A DNA stretch of 64,000 bases from Flavobacterium rivuli WB 3.3-2 = DSM 21788. GTDB lineage: Bacteria > Bacteroidota > Bacteroidia > Flavobacteriales > Flavobacteriaceae. Below, one piece after another: positions 17,416 to 28,136 of the stretch (its first letter is position 1; every line of letters begins with the position of its first letter). The notes under the pieces are model-generated. The model did no database searches. It was not told where the DNA came from and was given only the letters and a program-made list of their open reading frames with translations. The position numbers and the translations under genes are program-made. The stretch is from NCBI RefSeq assembly GCF_000378485.1, contig NZ_KB899972.1:1-64000 (forward strand). The letters are read 5' to 3'.

Positions 17416-18534
17416 TTAGCCTTCAAACCTCTTTCGAAAAGAAAAATCAGGTTGGTGCATGGCTATTTCGTTAGTGCTTGTTTCGAGTTGCGCCTCTCTT
17501 GCATACACAAACATTTTTTGTTCGTAATCAGCAATTGCAGCTTCAATAGTTTCAAATTTTCCATTGGTAAGATTGTCCGATAAAATCAACGCATCCATAA
17601 GCCCCGTATTCACTCCCCTGCCTGCAAAAGGTGGCATCACGTGGGCAGCATCGCCAATAAGCGTTATGGGCATGGGGCGGTCATCTTGCCATAGGTATTC
17701 CAACGGAAGTTGTCTTGCAGGCAATCCCACAAAAAAAGCTGTCACGCTAAATAACTGCCTGTAACATTCGTGCCAGTGCAAAAACATATCTGAAAGAAAC
17801 GCAGCAATACTTTCTTTATCCTGAAAATCTAACCTGTTACTACTAAGCCATTCTTCTGGTTTTCTAAAAGTTACATTGTAGGTCAGTGCGCCGTTATTAT
17901 CCGGGTTGGCAACAAAGTTAACACCGTTGCCCGTGGTCATGAGTATGTTATTGTTACAAAGCTTATAAAGTTCAGGACAATTTATTTGCGGCGTGGGTAC
18001 TTCCCCCTGTATAATAAAAGTCCCTGTATATTCGGCAACACCATCGGTAACATACTTTCTTGCCGCTGACATTCCTCCATTGGCACAAATAACAACATCT
18101 GCAACTGCATCGGGCTGATTATCAAAATGTAAAAGCCATTTATCATTAACTTTAGTAAGCGATGTAAATTTGCTGTCCCAAACAACTGTATTACCCAATA
18201 AGCTGTTTAGCAACAACTGCCTTAAATCGTTCCTGTTTATTTCGGGGGTTTCGTGTTGGGGCGGTACAGAGAACAATATGTTGCCCTTATCGGTTATGGT
18301 TCTTCCCATGGGTTTTGCCATTGCAAAATAATCGTTGAGCAATCCAGCTTTCTTTAATGCCACCTGTCCGGAATCTTCATGCAGGTCGAGCGTACCGCCC
18401 CAAATCCTTGCTCCTGAGTGTTTATCCCTTTCATACACGGTAATATCTATTCCCTGCTGCTGTAGTAACCTTGCCATTGTAAGCCCAACTGGACCCGCCC
18501 CTATTATGGCTACTTTTTTATCTTTAAGTATCAT
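17416..18534 (-). CDS. Tet(X)-like FAD-dependent monooxygenase
   Basis: A 372-residue flavin monooxygenase. It has the FAD-binding GAGPVGLTMARLLQQ, VYERD, RIWGGTLDLHEDSGQ, PEINRNDLR and the GDAAHVMPPFAGRGVNTGL motif with Asp295. From memory, it follows the tetracycline destructase Tet(X) nearly residue for residue with a constant offset of 16 and roughly half the positions identical. FAD residues and the Tet(X) pocket residues Gln192, Met215, Pro318/Phe319 and Met375 are kept. Arg213, Phe224, His234 and Gly236 become Ile197, Val208, Thr218 and Asn220. It is therefore a chromosomal relative whose substrate may not be tetracycline. A broken paralogue-like gene lies just upstream. Confidence 0.9.
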   Translation of the reverse strand: MILKDKKVAIIGAGPVGLTMARLLQQQGIDITVYERDKHSGARIWGGTLDLHEDSGQVALKKAGLLNDYFAMAKPMGRTITDKGNILFSVPPQHETPEINRNDLRQLLLNSLLGNTVVWDSKFTSLTKVNDKWLLHFDNQPDAVADVVICANGGMSAARKYVTDGVAEYTGTFIIQGEVPTPQINCPELYKLCNNNILMTTGNGVNFVANPDNNGALTYNVTFRKPEEWLSSNRLDFQDKESIAAFLSDMFLHWHECYRQLFSVTAFFVGLPARQLPLEYLWQDDRPMPITLIGDAAHVMPPFAGRGVNTGLMDALILSDNLTNGKFETIEAAIADYEQKMFVYAREAQLETSTNEIAMHQPDFSFRKRFEG

Positions 18535-18615
18535 GATGTTGTATTATTAATTACAACACAAAATTCGGGAACACTCTTATCTTAGGATTGTACAAATACG
18601 ACAAAATCATTAATG

Positions 18616-19714
18616 CTAAAAACCTTTCGAATTTCTAATCCTTATTGCTTCTTCAGTTCGTAGAATGAAATTTTCACGAACATTCAATTCGGCCATAGCC
18701 TGAACTTCGTCAATGAACGGCCGTAAATTTTTGTTATAATCCCGGAATGCCAATTCAAAATCGCCATTGTGTGTTTGTAAAGCATCGGCTAATGCTGCAG
18801 CCCCCTCCATAGATAATGATGCACCCATTCCCGCAGCAGGCGAAGCGCAATAACCGGCATCGCCTACCAAAGCAACCCTGCCTTTTGTCCACGATGGCAT
18901 TTTAATAAAAATTATTAGCCTGCTGTATCTCACTTAGCAACTCTTTTGTCCTCCAACCCTCTCCGGCAAACTGGTCTAAAATAATTTTTCGCTGTTGCTC
19001 CTCATTACGATAATTATAGGGGATTTCTTTTTCTGAAAGGAAGCAAAAAACAATGTCGGTCTTATTTTTGTAAGCATTAAGTGTAATTGCTTTGCCCGGC
19101 ACGTTAAACATTTGCATTGTTTTTTGTTTTATAAGCAGCTTGTTTACTATAGTAACAGAAAAATAAGCTTCCAGAAAATGTGTGTATTCTGCTTCATGTC
19201 CAAACCATATTTTCCGCACACCCGAATGCATACCGTCGCAGCCAAATACCAAATCATAGTCCTGTTGCACGCCGTTCTTAAAAGTGACTGTTATACTATC
19301 TTCGGTTTCGTGTAATGCAGTTATACTGTCATTGAAAATAAATTCCACTTCATTTTTAAGAGTATCAAATAAAATACGGACAAACTTATCCCTTTCAATT
19401 TCTATTTCATCATCAGCAAGTTCTACACCTTCGCCACTCACTACCATTACATTTTCTGTAACATCATCGGCATTTTTAAATTCTATCGTTTCAACATTCA
19501 GCCTTTCTGAACACAGTTGCTCAAAAATGCCCATACGCTTTGCGATTTCTACTGTTGTACCTTTAATATCAACAGCTGTACCGTTAGTTCGGGGTGCGTT
19601 TGCAATTTCAACAACGGTAACTTTATAGCCCAGTTTGTTCATCCAGTAAGCTGTTGACAGCCCCGCCATACTTGCTCCAGAAATAAGTACTTTTTTATCT
19701 TTAAATAATTCCAT
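18616..19714 (-). pseudogene. FAD-dependent monooxygenase, frameshifted
   Basis: Two overlapping frames together make one flavin monooxygenase. The 5' part (19714 down to 18902, 270 residues) has LISGASMAGLSTAYWMNKLG, FGCDGMHSGVRK and ends ..EIQQANNFY then stop. The 3' part continues in another frame from about 18900 with IKMPSWTKGRVALVGDAGYCASPAAGMGASLS. In relatives NNFYFD is followed by a few residues, then QIKM, so a short stretch not divisible by three seems lost at the TTTTTATTAAAATG junction. It is probably inactive unless this is a sequencing error. The gene lies 81 bases upstream of the Tet(X)-like gene in the same direction. Confidence 0.85.
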
Positions 19715-19791
19715 TTTGTACGATTTTATGTTACTGCAAATGAACACAGTATAAAAAAGAAAAAAAATGGCGATACGCAGTAAGTATTGTA

Positions 19792-20670
19792 CTAATCGTG
19801 GTTTTTATTTCTAAAAGTTACAGCGGTCATTCCTGTTACTTTAGTAAATAATCGCGAAAAATAAGGATAGTCATCATAGCCTAAAACTACAGCGATTTCT
19901 TTTACTGATGTATCAGAATGATATAGCAGGCGTTTAGCTTCTAAAATTATACGTTGATGTATATGATAGGAGACAGGATGTCCGGTGGTGTTTTTAACAC
20001 ATTCGTTAAGGTAGGCAGTAGTTATATTTATTTTCCCGGCATAATCGGCAGGACGTTTAATGGTGGTGTAGTTACGCTCCAGCAGTTGCCGGAAAGTTTT
20101 AGCCACACTTTCAAACCGCGAGAGTGCATCGGCAGGTTTAGATTGTTCTAAATATTGCGCAATAACTAATGCAATCAAAGTATTGCAGCTGTCTTTTAAT
20201 AATGAGTGATGCAGCTTGTTGTTTTTTAGTCCGAATAATTTTACGGTAAGCGATGTTGCGTCAGTAATTAAAGAAAAGGTTTCAGGGCTTAGTTTTAAAG
20301 GTGCAGCCGGTGTAATATCCTCCAGTAAATTTAGGTATTCAGGGTTCAGGTTTTCGTTGTCAATAGCCCAGCTGCTTACAATTACATCGTTAAAAGCAGT
20401 GGTGCGATGTACCTGGTCCGGATGCAGGTAAATTACCGATGGGGATACAATGGTATATTTCTGGAAATCAATTTCAATATCTACAGTTCCGCTTTCCAGT
20501 AAAAAAAAGGAATGGCGGTCGTGGCGGTGCGATTCTTTAGCCTCGTCGCTTTCCAAAATCGCTTTATCGTGGGCTGGCAAATCATTAAAGGATAGCTTTT
20601 CGATAACAATACCTTCACTACTATCGTGAGCCATACTATTTACCGGAATGGATTTTTGTTTTTTAGGCAT
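19792..20670 (-). CDS. AraC-family transcriptional regulator
   Basis: A 292-residue regulator. The N-terminal half is a cupin-like sensor (HRHDRHSFFLLESGTVDIEIDFQKYTIVSPSVIYLHPDQVHR). The C-terminal 100 residues carry two HTH motifs (PADYAGKINITTAYLNECVK and VKEIAVVLGYDDYPYFSRLFTKVTGMTAVTFR), the AraC/XylS signature. It sits 77 bases upstream of the broken monooxygenase in the same direction, so it may have controlled that gene. The effector is unknown. Confidence 0.92.
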   Translation of the reverse strand: MPKKQKSIPVNSMAHDSSEGIVIEKLSFNDLPAHDKAILESDEAKESHRHDRHSFFLLESGTVDIEIDFQKYTIVSPSVIYLHPDQVHRTTAFNDVIVSSWAIDNENLNPEYLNLLEDITPAAPLKLSPETFSLITDATSLTVKLFGLKNNKLHHSLLKDSCNTLIALVIAQYLEQSKPADALSRFESVAKTFRQLLERNYTTIKRPADYAGKINITTAYLNECVKNTTGHPVSYHIHQRIILEAKRLLYHSDTSVKEIAVVLGYDDYPYFSRLFTKVTGMTAVTFRNKNHD

Positions 20671-20680
20671 TACTTTAAGT

Positions 20681-21529
20681 TCAGGATTCCGGTTTTATTT
20701 TGGCATCAGTATGCGTAAATGTAATAAAATCATCGCTCATTTGCTTACTACCCTTAGCCTTTCGGGCGAATGCTGCAGGCGTGGTACCACTGTAGCGTTT
20801 AAACTCCCTGCTGAGATGCGATTGGTCGGTATACCCTAATTCGTGTGCAAGGGCGGCAAGGTTAGATTCAGGTTTAAGCAATAACCGGTTTCGCACCTGC
20901 TCGAAGCGCATAAGTCCGGACACGTCTTTAACACTATAGCCGGAAGATTGCTTAAAGTTCCTTTCGAGCGTGCGAACAGTTACATGGGCAGCATCGGCAA
21001 CCTGGCTTACAGGCAGGATACCATTTGTTTTGCTCATGGCCGCTCCTGCCTTAAAAAGCATGCCGTTAACAGGTATTTGCAAATGTCCATTCAGGAAATA
21101 GTTTTGTATTTGGGCTATTGCATCCTCTATCCTGCCTGCATTGATGTAATTATTTAAAACAGGCTGAAGCTGGACAATGGGGTGTTCGAACTTTTGTATA
21201 CCCTCTTTACAGGAAGCCAGCCCGAGTAAGCCGAACACTGTCCACGGGTAACACCTTACGGCAATAATTTCTAACTTATTTTGCGAGTAAAACCGGACAG
21301 GATGATTAAGAAGCCCGATCATAAAAGGCGAAGGAAGTGGCTGTAAGTTGCCATTGCGTAAAATACTGCAACCGCTGCCAAAGTGGAATATGATTTCGGC
21401 ATATCCATCGGGTACAACTTCAAGGCCATGAGGAAATTCATTAAAGTCTACACGGTCATACCAAAAGCATTTTATAATGTCCTGCAATTGTAAAGGTGGT
21501 TCAAATTCCTGATGGTATACCGACTGCAT
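20681..21529 (-). CDS. AraC-family regulator with DUF6597-like N-terminus
   Basis: A 282-residue protein. The N-terminal part (QEFEPPLQLQDIIKCFWYDR, EVVPDGYAEIIFHFG, then RFYSQNKLEIIAVRCYPW) matches the DUF6597 sensor found in many Bacteroidota AraC proteins. The C-terminal half has DAAHVTVRTLERNFKQSSGYSVKDVSGLMRFEQVRNRLL and ELGYTDQSHLSREFKRYSGTTPAAF. Its stop lies 10 bases before the start of the next AraC gene, so two AraC regulators form one operon, which is unusual. Confidence 0.9.
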   Translation of the reverse strand: MQSVYHQEFEPPLQLQDIIKCFWYDRVDFNEFPHGLEVVPDGYAEIIFHFGSGCSILRNGNLQPLPSPFMIGLLNHPVRFYSQNKLEIIAVRCYPWTVFGLLGLASCKEGIQKFEHPIVQLQPVLNNYINAGRIEDAIAQIQNYFLNGHLQIPVNGMLFKAGAAMSKTNGILPVSQVADAAHVTVRTLERNFKQSSGYSVKDVSGLMRFEQVRNRLLLKPESNLAALAHELGYTDQSHLSREFKRYSGTTPAAFARKAKGSKQMSDDFITFTHTDAKIKPES

Positions 21530-21567
21530 ATTTAAATTATTTATGAGTATAAATATGCAATAGAAAA

Positions 21568-21969
21568 TTAATTTTGCTGCGCACGGAAAAGCGCCAGTAA
21601 CACTTCCGGGTCTATTAAACCTGTGGGAGACTGCTGCATTTCTACCAGTACGCTCTTCATGGCAAAAGGGCTTAACCCCATGTTAATACCCATTTCGCGA
21701 ATGGCAACCTGCTCATTGCTGTGCAAAACACCATCGGCCTGCATAAGTAGTGCAAGGCGGTAAAACTGTAAAATGCGCTCATGCTCGGTTTTAATAACAA
21801 CCTTTGGGGCGGGTTTGGTAAACAAGGTTTTAAAAGCATCGTTTTCTACCCTGAGCTGCGATGCCACTATAGAAAGAAAGCGGTATTCGCGCTCATGCAC
21901 CTGCCCGTCTATCTTTGCAAAGGCAATCATTTCTGTTAATAAGCTTAGCTTTTCCTCGTAGCTATTCAT
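21568..21969 (-). CDS. TerB-like domain protein
   Basis: A 133-residue all-helical protein resembling TerB/DjlA-type domains: KLSLLTEMIAFAKIDGQVHEREYRFLSIVASQL and LALLMQADGVLHSNEQVAIREMGINMGLS carry the two repeated acidic D-G-x-x-x-x-x-E motifs thought to bind metal. The other tellurite-resistance genes are absent, so a role in tellurite resistance should not be assumed. It precedes the AraC pair in the same direction with a 38-base gap. Confidence 0.75.
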   Translation of the reverse strand: MNSYEEKLSLLTEMIAFAKIDGQVHEREYRFLSIVASQLRVENDAFKTLFTKPAPKVVIKTEHERILQFYRLALLMQADGVLHSNEQVAIREMGINMGLSPFAMKSVLVEMQQSPTGLIDPEVLLALFRAQQN

Positions 21970-22113
21970 GGCATTACATTTTGCGCTAAACTATTGCATT
22001 TGCATTAAAAAAACAAATACTTTATGAAACTGTTAATTTAACATAATAACAAATCCCGGAGTACACAAATATAAATGTGCCCGGGAGATGCCTTTTGATT
22101 TACGATGATTTAT

Positions 22114-22452
22114 TTAAACTACTGTGCTTAAGTATTTTTCGATGTTTGCCATAGTGCCTGCCGGCATATTATCGGGGTCCTGTTCTGTAAAATTAAATAC
22201 AAGGGCATCTATTTCTATAGCATAATTACCCGGTTTATTAGCCAGCTTAAGAAAGCCTTTCTTAATTTTTTGTCCGCGTGCCTTTGTTTTGAAGACTACC
22301 GGCCTAAAATTAAACCTGTTAACACTTTGGGTAGCCTTATGGTATACCAGCCACAATATATTGCGTAGGCCACTATATCCGGCTTGTTCTACCTCTATTA
22401 TTGCCATATCGTTGTTGTCCAGGTAGTATACTATTTCGCACTGGTAGCTCAT
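22114..22452 (-). CDS. Unknown protein, 112 residues
   Basis: A cytoplasmic protein starting MSYQCEIVYYLDNNDMAIIEVEQAG. It has mixed helices and strands, a basic middle (FKTKARGQKIKKGFLKLANKPG) and no signal peptide or known catalytic motif. I placed the start at the ATG at 22452; a GTG 15 codons upstream is also open. It stands alone, with TerB downstream after 144 bases. Confidence 0.6.
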   Translation of the reverse strand: MSYQCEIVYYLDNNDMAIIEVEQAGYSGLRNILWLVYHKATQSVNRFNFRPVVFKTKARGQKIKKGFLKLANKPGNYAIEIDALVFNFTEQDPDNMPAGTMANIEKYLSTVV

Positions 22453-25029
<2,577 letters not shown>

Positions 25030-25094
25030 TTTATATTCATTTTACGAAGCCCGATAAGCCTTTTCAGGCTTCTCACTCCGGACAAAATGAAAAC

Positions 25095-25123
25095 AAAAGC
25101 TATCCTGAAAAGGGTAGCTTTTT
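25095..25123 (+). terminator. Terminator after icd
   Basis: AAAAGCTATCC pairs with GGGTAGCTTTT (one G-U pair), followed by a T run, 65 bases past the icd stop. Confidence 0.7.
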
Positions 25124-25221
25124 GTTTAAATTTGTCGTTGATTCGTAAATGAGATCCGCTAATAATTTTAAGCACTGCGCTACCAGATTATAACTAACAA
25201 TTTTTAAACTAATATATAGTT

Positions 25222-26046
25222 ATGCTATTTGTTATCATTTTTTTGTTACTGTTTATTTTTATTGCAATTTCTCTATCCTTTAAGTCAAGTGTAGTTTTTT
25301 TTTCTGCAATGTACTATTGGACGTTCTCTATTACGTTGTTAATTAGTTTACCTCTGCTATTATTTTTGAATCCATATTGTTTTCTTTTTTTTGGATTTGC
25401 AGTTTTATTGTTAATACGGGGAAGGCGTTTTTACAGGCACGATGATAACCAGAAGCGGGCAATTGCATCAGTCTTAAGAATTTTTAGTTTAACTCTATCA
25501 TTGATATTATTGATTATATATTTAGCTTTTATGAATACAATCGAGGCTAAATATATTAATCCGCATTTGTTATATGCAATACTTATACCCATATTAGGTA
25601 TTACTGTGGCCTGGTATATGCACGCTATGTCTATAAACAATATAATAAAAACAATTATTATACTTGTAAGTTTTTCACTACTACTTATTGTATGGGCTGT
25701 TGATCCTCTACTGAAAAAAAATTATGAATATTTTGGAAAAAAAATAGAATATACCCAGCCTATTTTTAATAGTTCTTTTTTAAAAGTAATGCAAATTTTC
25801 GGTGAATATCCTGCACCAATGATTGTAAGTACGAAGCAAATAAACACAGGCGAGTCATTATTGAATGTAACTTTTGATTACAAACAAACCAAAGACATTA
25901 AATTGAAAAATCGACTGGAACTGATTGTACAAAAAGATAAGTATTATAATCAACGTTATAAAAAGCTAGACAATAGTTCTGTCGCCAAAATAGATACCAT
26001 TTTAAAATATAATTACTATTTGTTTACTGAGCATAAGGAAAGATAA
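25222..26046 (+). CDS. Unknown membrane protein
   Basis: A 274-residue protein with about five transmembrane helices in the first 160 residues (residues 2-18, 26-48, 50-66, 88-108 and 110-160 in two parts), then a C-terminal soluble part of about 110 residues rich in Lys, Asn and Tyr. No family recognised. The DNA is lower in G+C than its neighbours, which may mean recent acquisition or only low constraint. It is convergent with the broken endonuclease V gene (8-base gap). Confidence 0.6.
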   Translation: MLFVIIFLLLFIFIAISLSFKSSVVFFSAMYYWTFSITLLISLPLLLFLNPYCFLFFGFAVLLLIRGRRFYRHDDNQKRAIASVLRIFSLTLSLILLIIYLAFMNTIEAKYINPHLLYAILIPILGITVAWYMHAMSINNIIKTIIILVSFSLLLIVWAVDPLLKKNYEYFGKKIEYTQPIFNSSFLKVMQIFGEYPAPMIVSTKQINTGESLLNVTFDYKQTKDIKLKNRLELIVQKDKYYNQRYKKLDNSSVAKIDTILKYNYYLFTEHKER

Positions 26047-26054
26047 AACCTATC

Positions 26055-26557
26055 TCATTGCTCTTTTGTAATTCTGTCCAGTTCCTTTAAAATATCGGGC
26101 ATACGGTAATTGCCATGCATATTTTTAATTAAAGAGGCGGCAATATCTAACTCTACCCCTATTGCAGAAACATACAGCGGGTTTTTACTTTCGCCACGCA
26201 AAACCTCAACAACTGTTTTTTTATTGGCAAAGAAAGAAGATTTTGCCACCCCTATAACCGGGATTTTGTTTACTAACAGTTGCCATGCATAACCCCCTAA
26301 CCCAAAACTACCGCATTATCTACATACATGTGGCCATCTATAATAATGGCATCGATAGTATTTAAATTTACAACTTCAAAAATATGCTGAATGCAGGGAA
26401 GTTCGCGTTTATAAAATTCGCCGGGCACATAGTCTCCCACACCTTTTATATATTCAACAACAGTTTCAGTAGGCTTTGCATCTTCCCAATTAAAAATAAC
26501 ACCCACGGCTTTGGCATCATTGGGACGGTAATAAACATCTATAGCTAATACACTCAT
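26055..26557 (-). pseudogene. nfi: Endonuclease V, single-base frameshift
   Basis: Two frames join to a full endonuclease V (cleaves DNA next to deaminated bases such as inosine). The first (26557 to 26297) has LAIDVYYRPNDAKAVGV, YVPGEFYKRELP and IDAIIIDGH, giving the catalytic Asp7, Glu52 and Asp74. It stops after VVLG. The second frame goes on with LGGYAWQLLVNKIPVIGVAKSSFF to the end at 26055. Adding one G in TTTTGGGTTAGGGGG (minus strand, around 26298-26312) restores the frame. All catalytic residues lie before the break, but the truncated protein would lack the rest of the core. A sequencing error in the G run is possible. Confidence 0.85.
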
Positions 26558-26656
26558 ATTGCTAAAATAAGTATTATTGAATAGTATTTACAAAAATATT
26601 TACCTTAGCTCCCAACCTTTTATCTGTTTTTAGCATCCTTATGTAAAAGATAATTT

Positions 26657-27631
26657 ATGTTTAGTAAAAGCCTCTACTGTATATTATTTATCGTAATGTC
26701 TTTCTTGGGCCATAGCCAGGATTTGAGAAGTACTTTGCCATTCGACCTAACAATTTTAGAAAGGCAGGCCATTTATGCCGATGACATAATGCCAAAAGGC
26801 AAAGCCGGTAAGTTTATTTACATAAACACAAAAACGGGCAAGGCTGCTTTTAAGGGAATCTACGATAGTGCTTATCCCTTTGTAAAAAATGCTGCCGTAG
26901 TAGTAGTTGACGGAAAGCATGGCATTATAGACCGAACCGGGAAATGGCTTGTAAAACCTTTTGTTTGCGCTTTTGTATTACCGTCATACGAAGACTATAT
27001 AGCCATATTCAGGTCGGCAGTAAATAATAGTGAGGGAGAATTTACTTATAATTTACGGAGTAAAAAAGCCAATGATGGATACATTTATTGTGAAAAAGCC
27101 GCTGGTCCCCAACACTATTTTTTTAAGGATGGAAAAGGGCCGTACGGCGTAAAAAATCTCGTAGAAAACAAAATTTTGATAAAACCACAGTACGACAGTA
27201 TTTATGGTATCTATCAATCGGGTGCAGTGTTAGTCAGGACAAAGAACATAGGCATCGTTAACCTGAATAATGAAATTATCGTACCTTTAGAATATGACAA
27301 TATTACAAGGCGCGGCGGTAATTATCCTATGGCAACTAAAATTATTGGGCTGCATAAAAATAATACCTGGGAATATTTCGACCTTACAAACCTTAAACAA
27401 GGCTCCATACTAAAAAGCACGCATAAATGCTATATCCTGGAAGGTTTAGCCCTTAAGGATGCACTGGGAATTTATAAAGAAGGTAACAAATACAATATTT
27501 TATTTAAAGACGGCAGTACATTGCCTACAGCTTATGATTGGATATCTGATAATGGCTTAATAGCTATAAACAACGGTAATGTATATATTTTAAACAATGA
27601 TAAAAGCGCTTATTTGTATTATGAAAAGTAA
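26657..27631 (+). CDS. WG-repeat secreted protein
   Basis: A 324-residue protein with a signal peptide (MFSKSLYCILFIVMSFLGHSQ). The rest contains WG-type repeats: GKHGIIDRTGKWLVKPFV, GPYGVKNLVENKILIKPQYDSIYGI, KNIGIVNLNNEIIVPLEYDNI. These short beta repeats (G-x-x-D/N-x-x-G-x-x-x-I-x-P) are common in Bacteroidota secreted proteins; the role is unknown, probably binding. It overlaps the next gene by 11 bases. Confidence 0.75.
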   Translation: MFSKSLYCILFIVMSFLGHSQDLRSTLPFDLTILERQAIYADDIMPKGKAGKFIYINTKTGKAAFKGIYDSAYPFVKNAAVVVVDGKHGIIDRTGKWLVKPFVCAFVLPSYEDYIAIFRSAVNNSEGEFTYNLRSKKANDGYIYCEKAAGPQHYFFKDGKGPYGVKNLVENKILIKPQYDSIYGIYQSGAVLVRTKNIGIVNLNNEIIVPLEYDNITRRGGNYPMATKIIGLHKNNTWEYFDLTNLKQGSILKSTHKCYILEGLALKDALGIYKEGNKYNILFKDGSTLPTAYDWISDNGLIAINNGNVYILNNDKSAYLYYEK

Positions 27632-28004
27632 AATACTAATAATACTGTTACTGCTTACAGGTACATTGGCTTTTAGCCAAAACACTATTTTAAAAGGCAA
27701 AAAATTTAAAACTGCTGTAACTCAAAGTTGCGCCAAGACTACTACCGGTGGTTACATGAAATACTCGTACACTCAATATGAATTTGGTAAAGATTCCGTA
27801 GCAATGGTATTTTACTTTAAACGCTCTGATATGCCAAAAGAAGAAACGCATACCCAAACCTATAAATATAAAGTAAGCAAACAAGTTGTATTAGTAATGC
27901 GACAGGATAAAGGTGTAAAAAGTGTAGACACATTAAAGTTCGTATCCCGAGGATTGGTTGGCAAAAGATATGGAAACCCAATAGCCTTAGCACCTGTACA
28001 ATAA
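27621..28004 (+). CDS. Small secreted protein, unknown
   Basis: A 127-residue protein starting at the ATG at 27621 with signal peptide MKSKILIILLLLTGTLAFSQ. The mature part (TILKGKKFKTAVTQSC, then KYSYTQYEFGKDSVAMVFYFKRSD) is beta-rich with two cysteine-containing stretches. No family recognised. It starts inside the last four codons of the WG-repeat gene, so translation is likely coupled and the two may work together in the periplasm. Confidence 0.65.
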   Translation: MKSKILIILLLLTGTLAFSQNTILKGKKFKTAVTQSCAKTTTGGYMKYSYTQYEFGKDSVAMVFYFKRSDMPKEETHTQTYKYKVSKQVVLVMRQDKGVKSVDTLKFVSRGLVGKRYGNPIALAPVQ

Positions 28005-28136
28005 TTTACAATCAATTATAGTTTAGGTAGAGCAAAAAGTAACTTTTTATGTGTTAAATTACGGTAACCTTTGTAACGCATGGCAATTTTAACCGTCTAA
28101 AGAGCGTTACCTTTTTACCAATCAATAAAACACATC

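Noticed and set aside
17416..18534. Calling the Tet(X)-like gene a tetracycline resistance gene
   Set aside because: Several reported tetracycline-contact residues are changed, and the gene is in an ordinary chromosomal context without mobile elements close by.
21568..21969. Tellurite resistance locus
   Set aside because: Only a TerB-like domain is present; terC, terD and terZ-type genes are absent.
26055..26557. Programmed ribosomal frameshifting in the endonuclease V gene
   Set aside because: No slippery heptamer with a downstream stem was visible, and endonuclease V genes are not known to use frameshifting; mutation or sequencing error is simpler.
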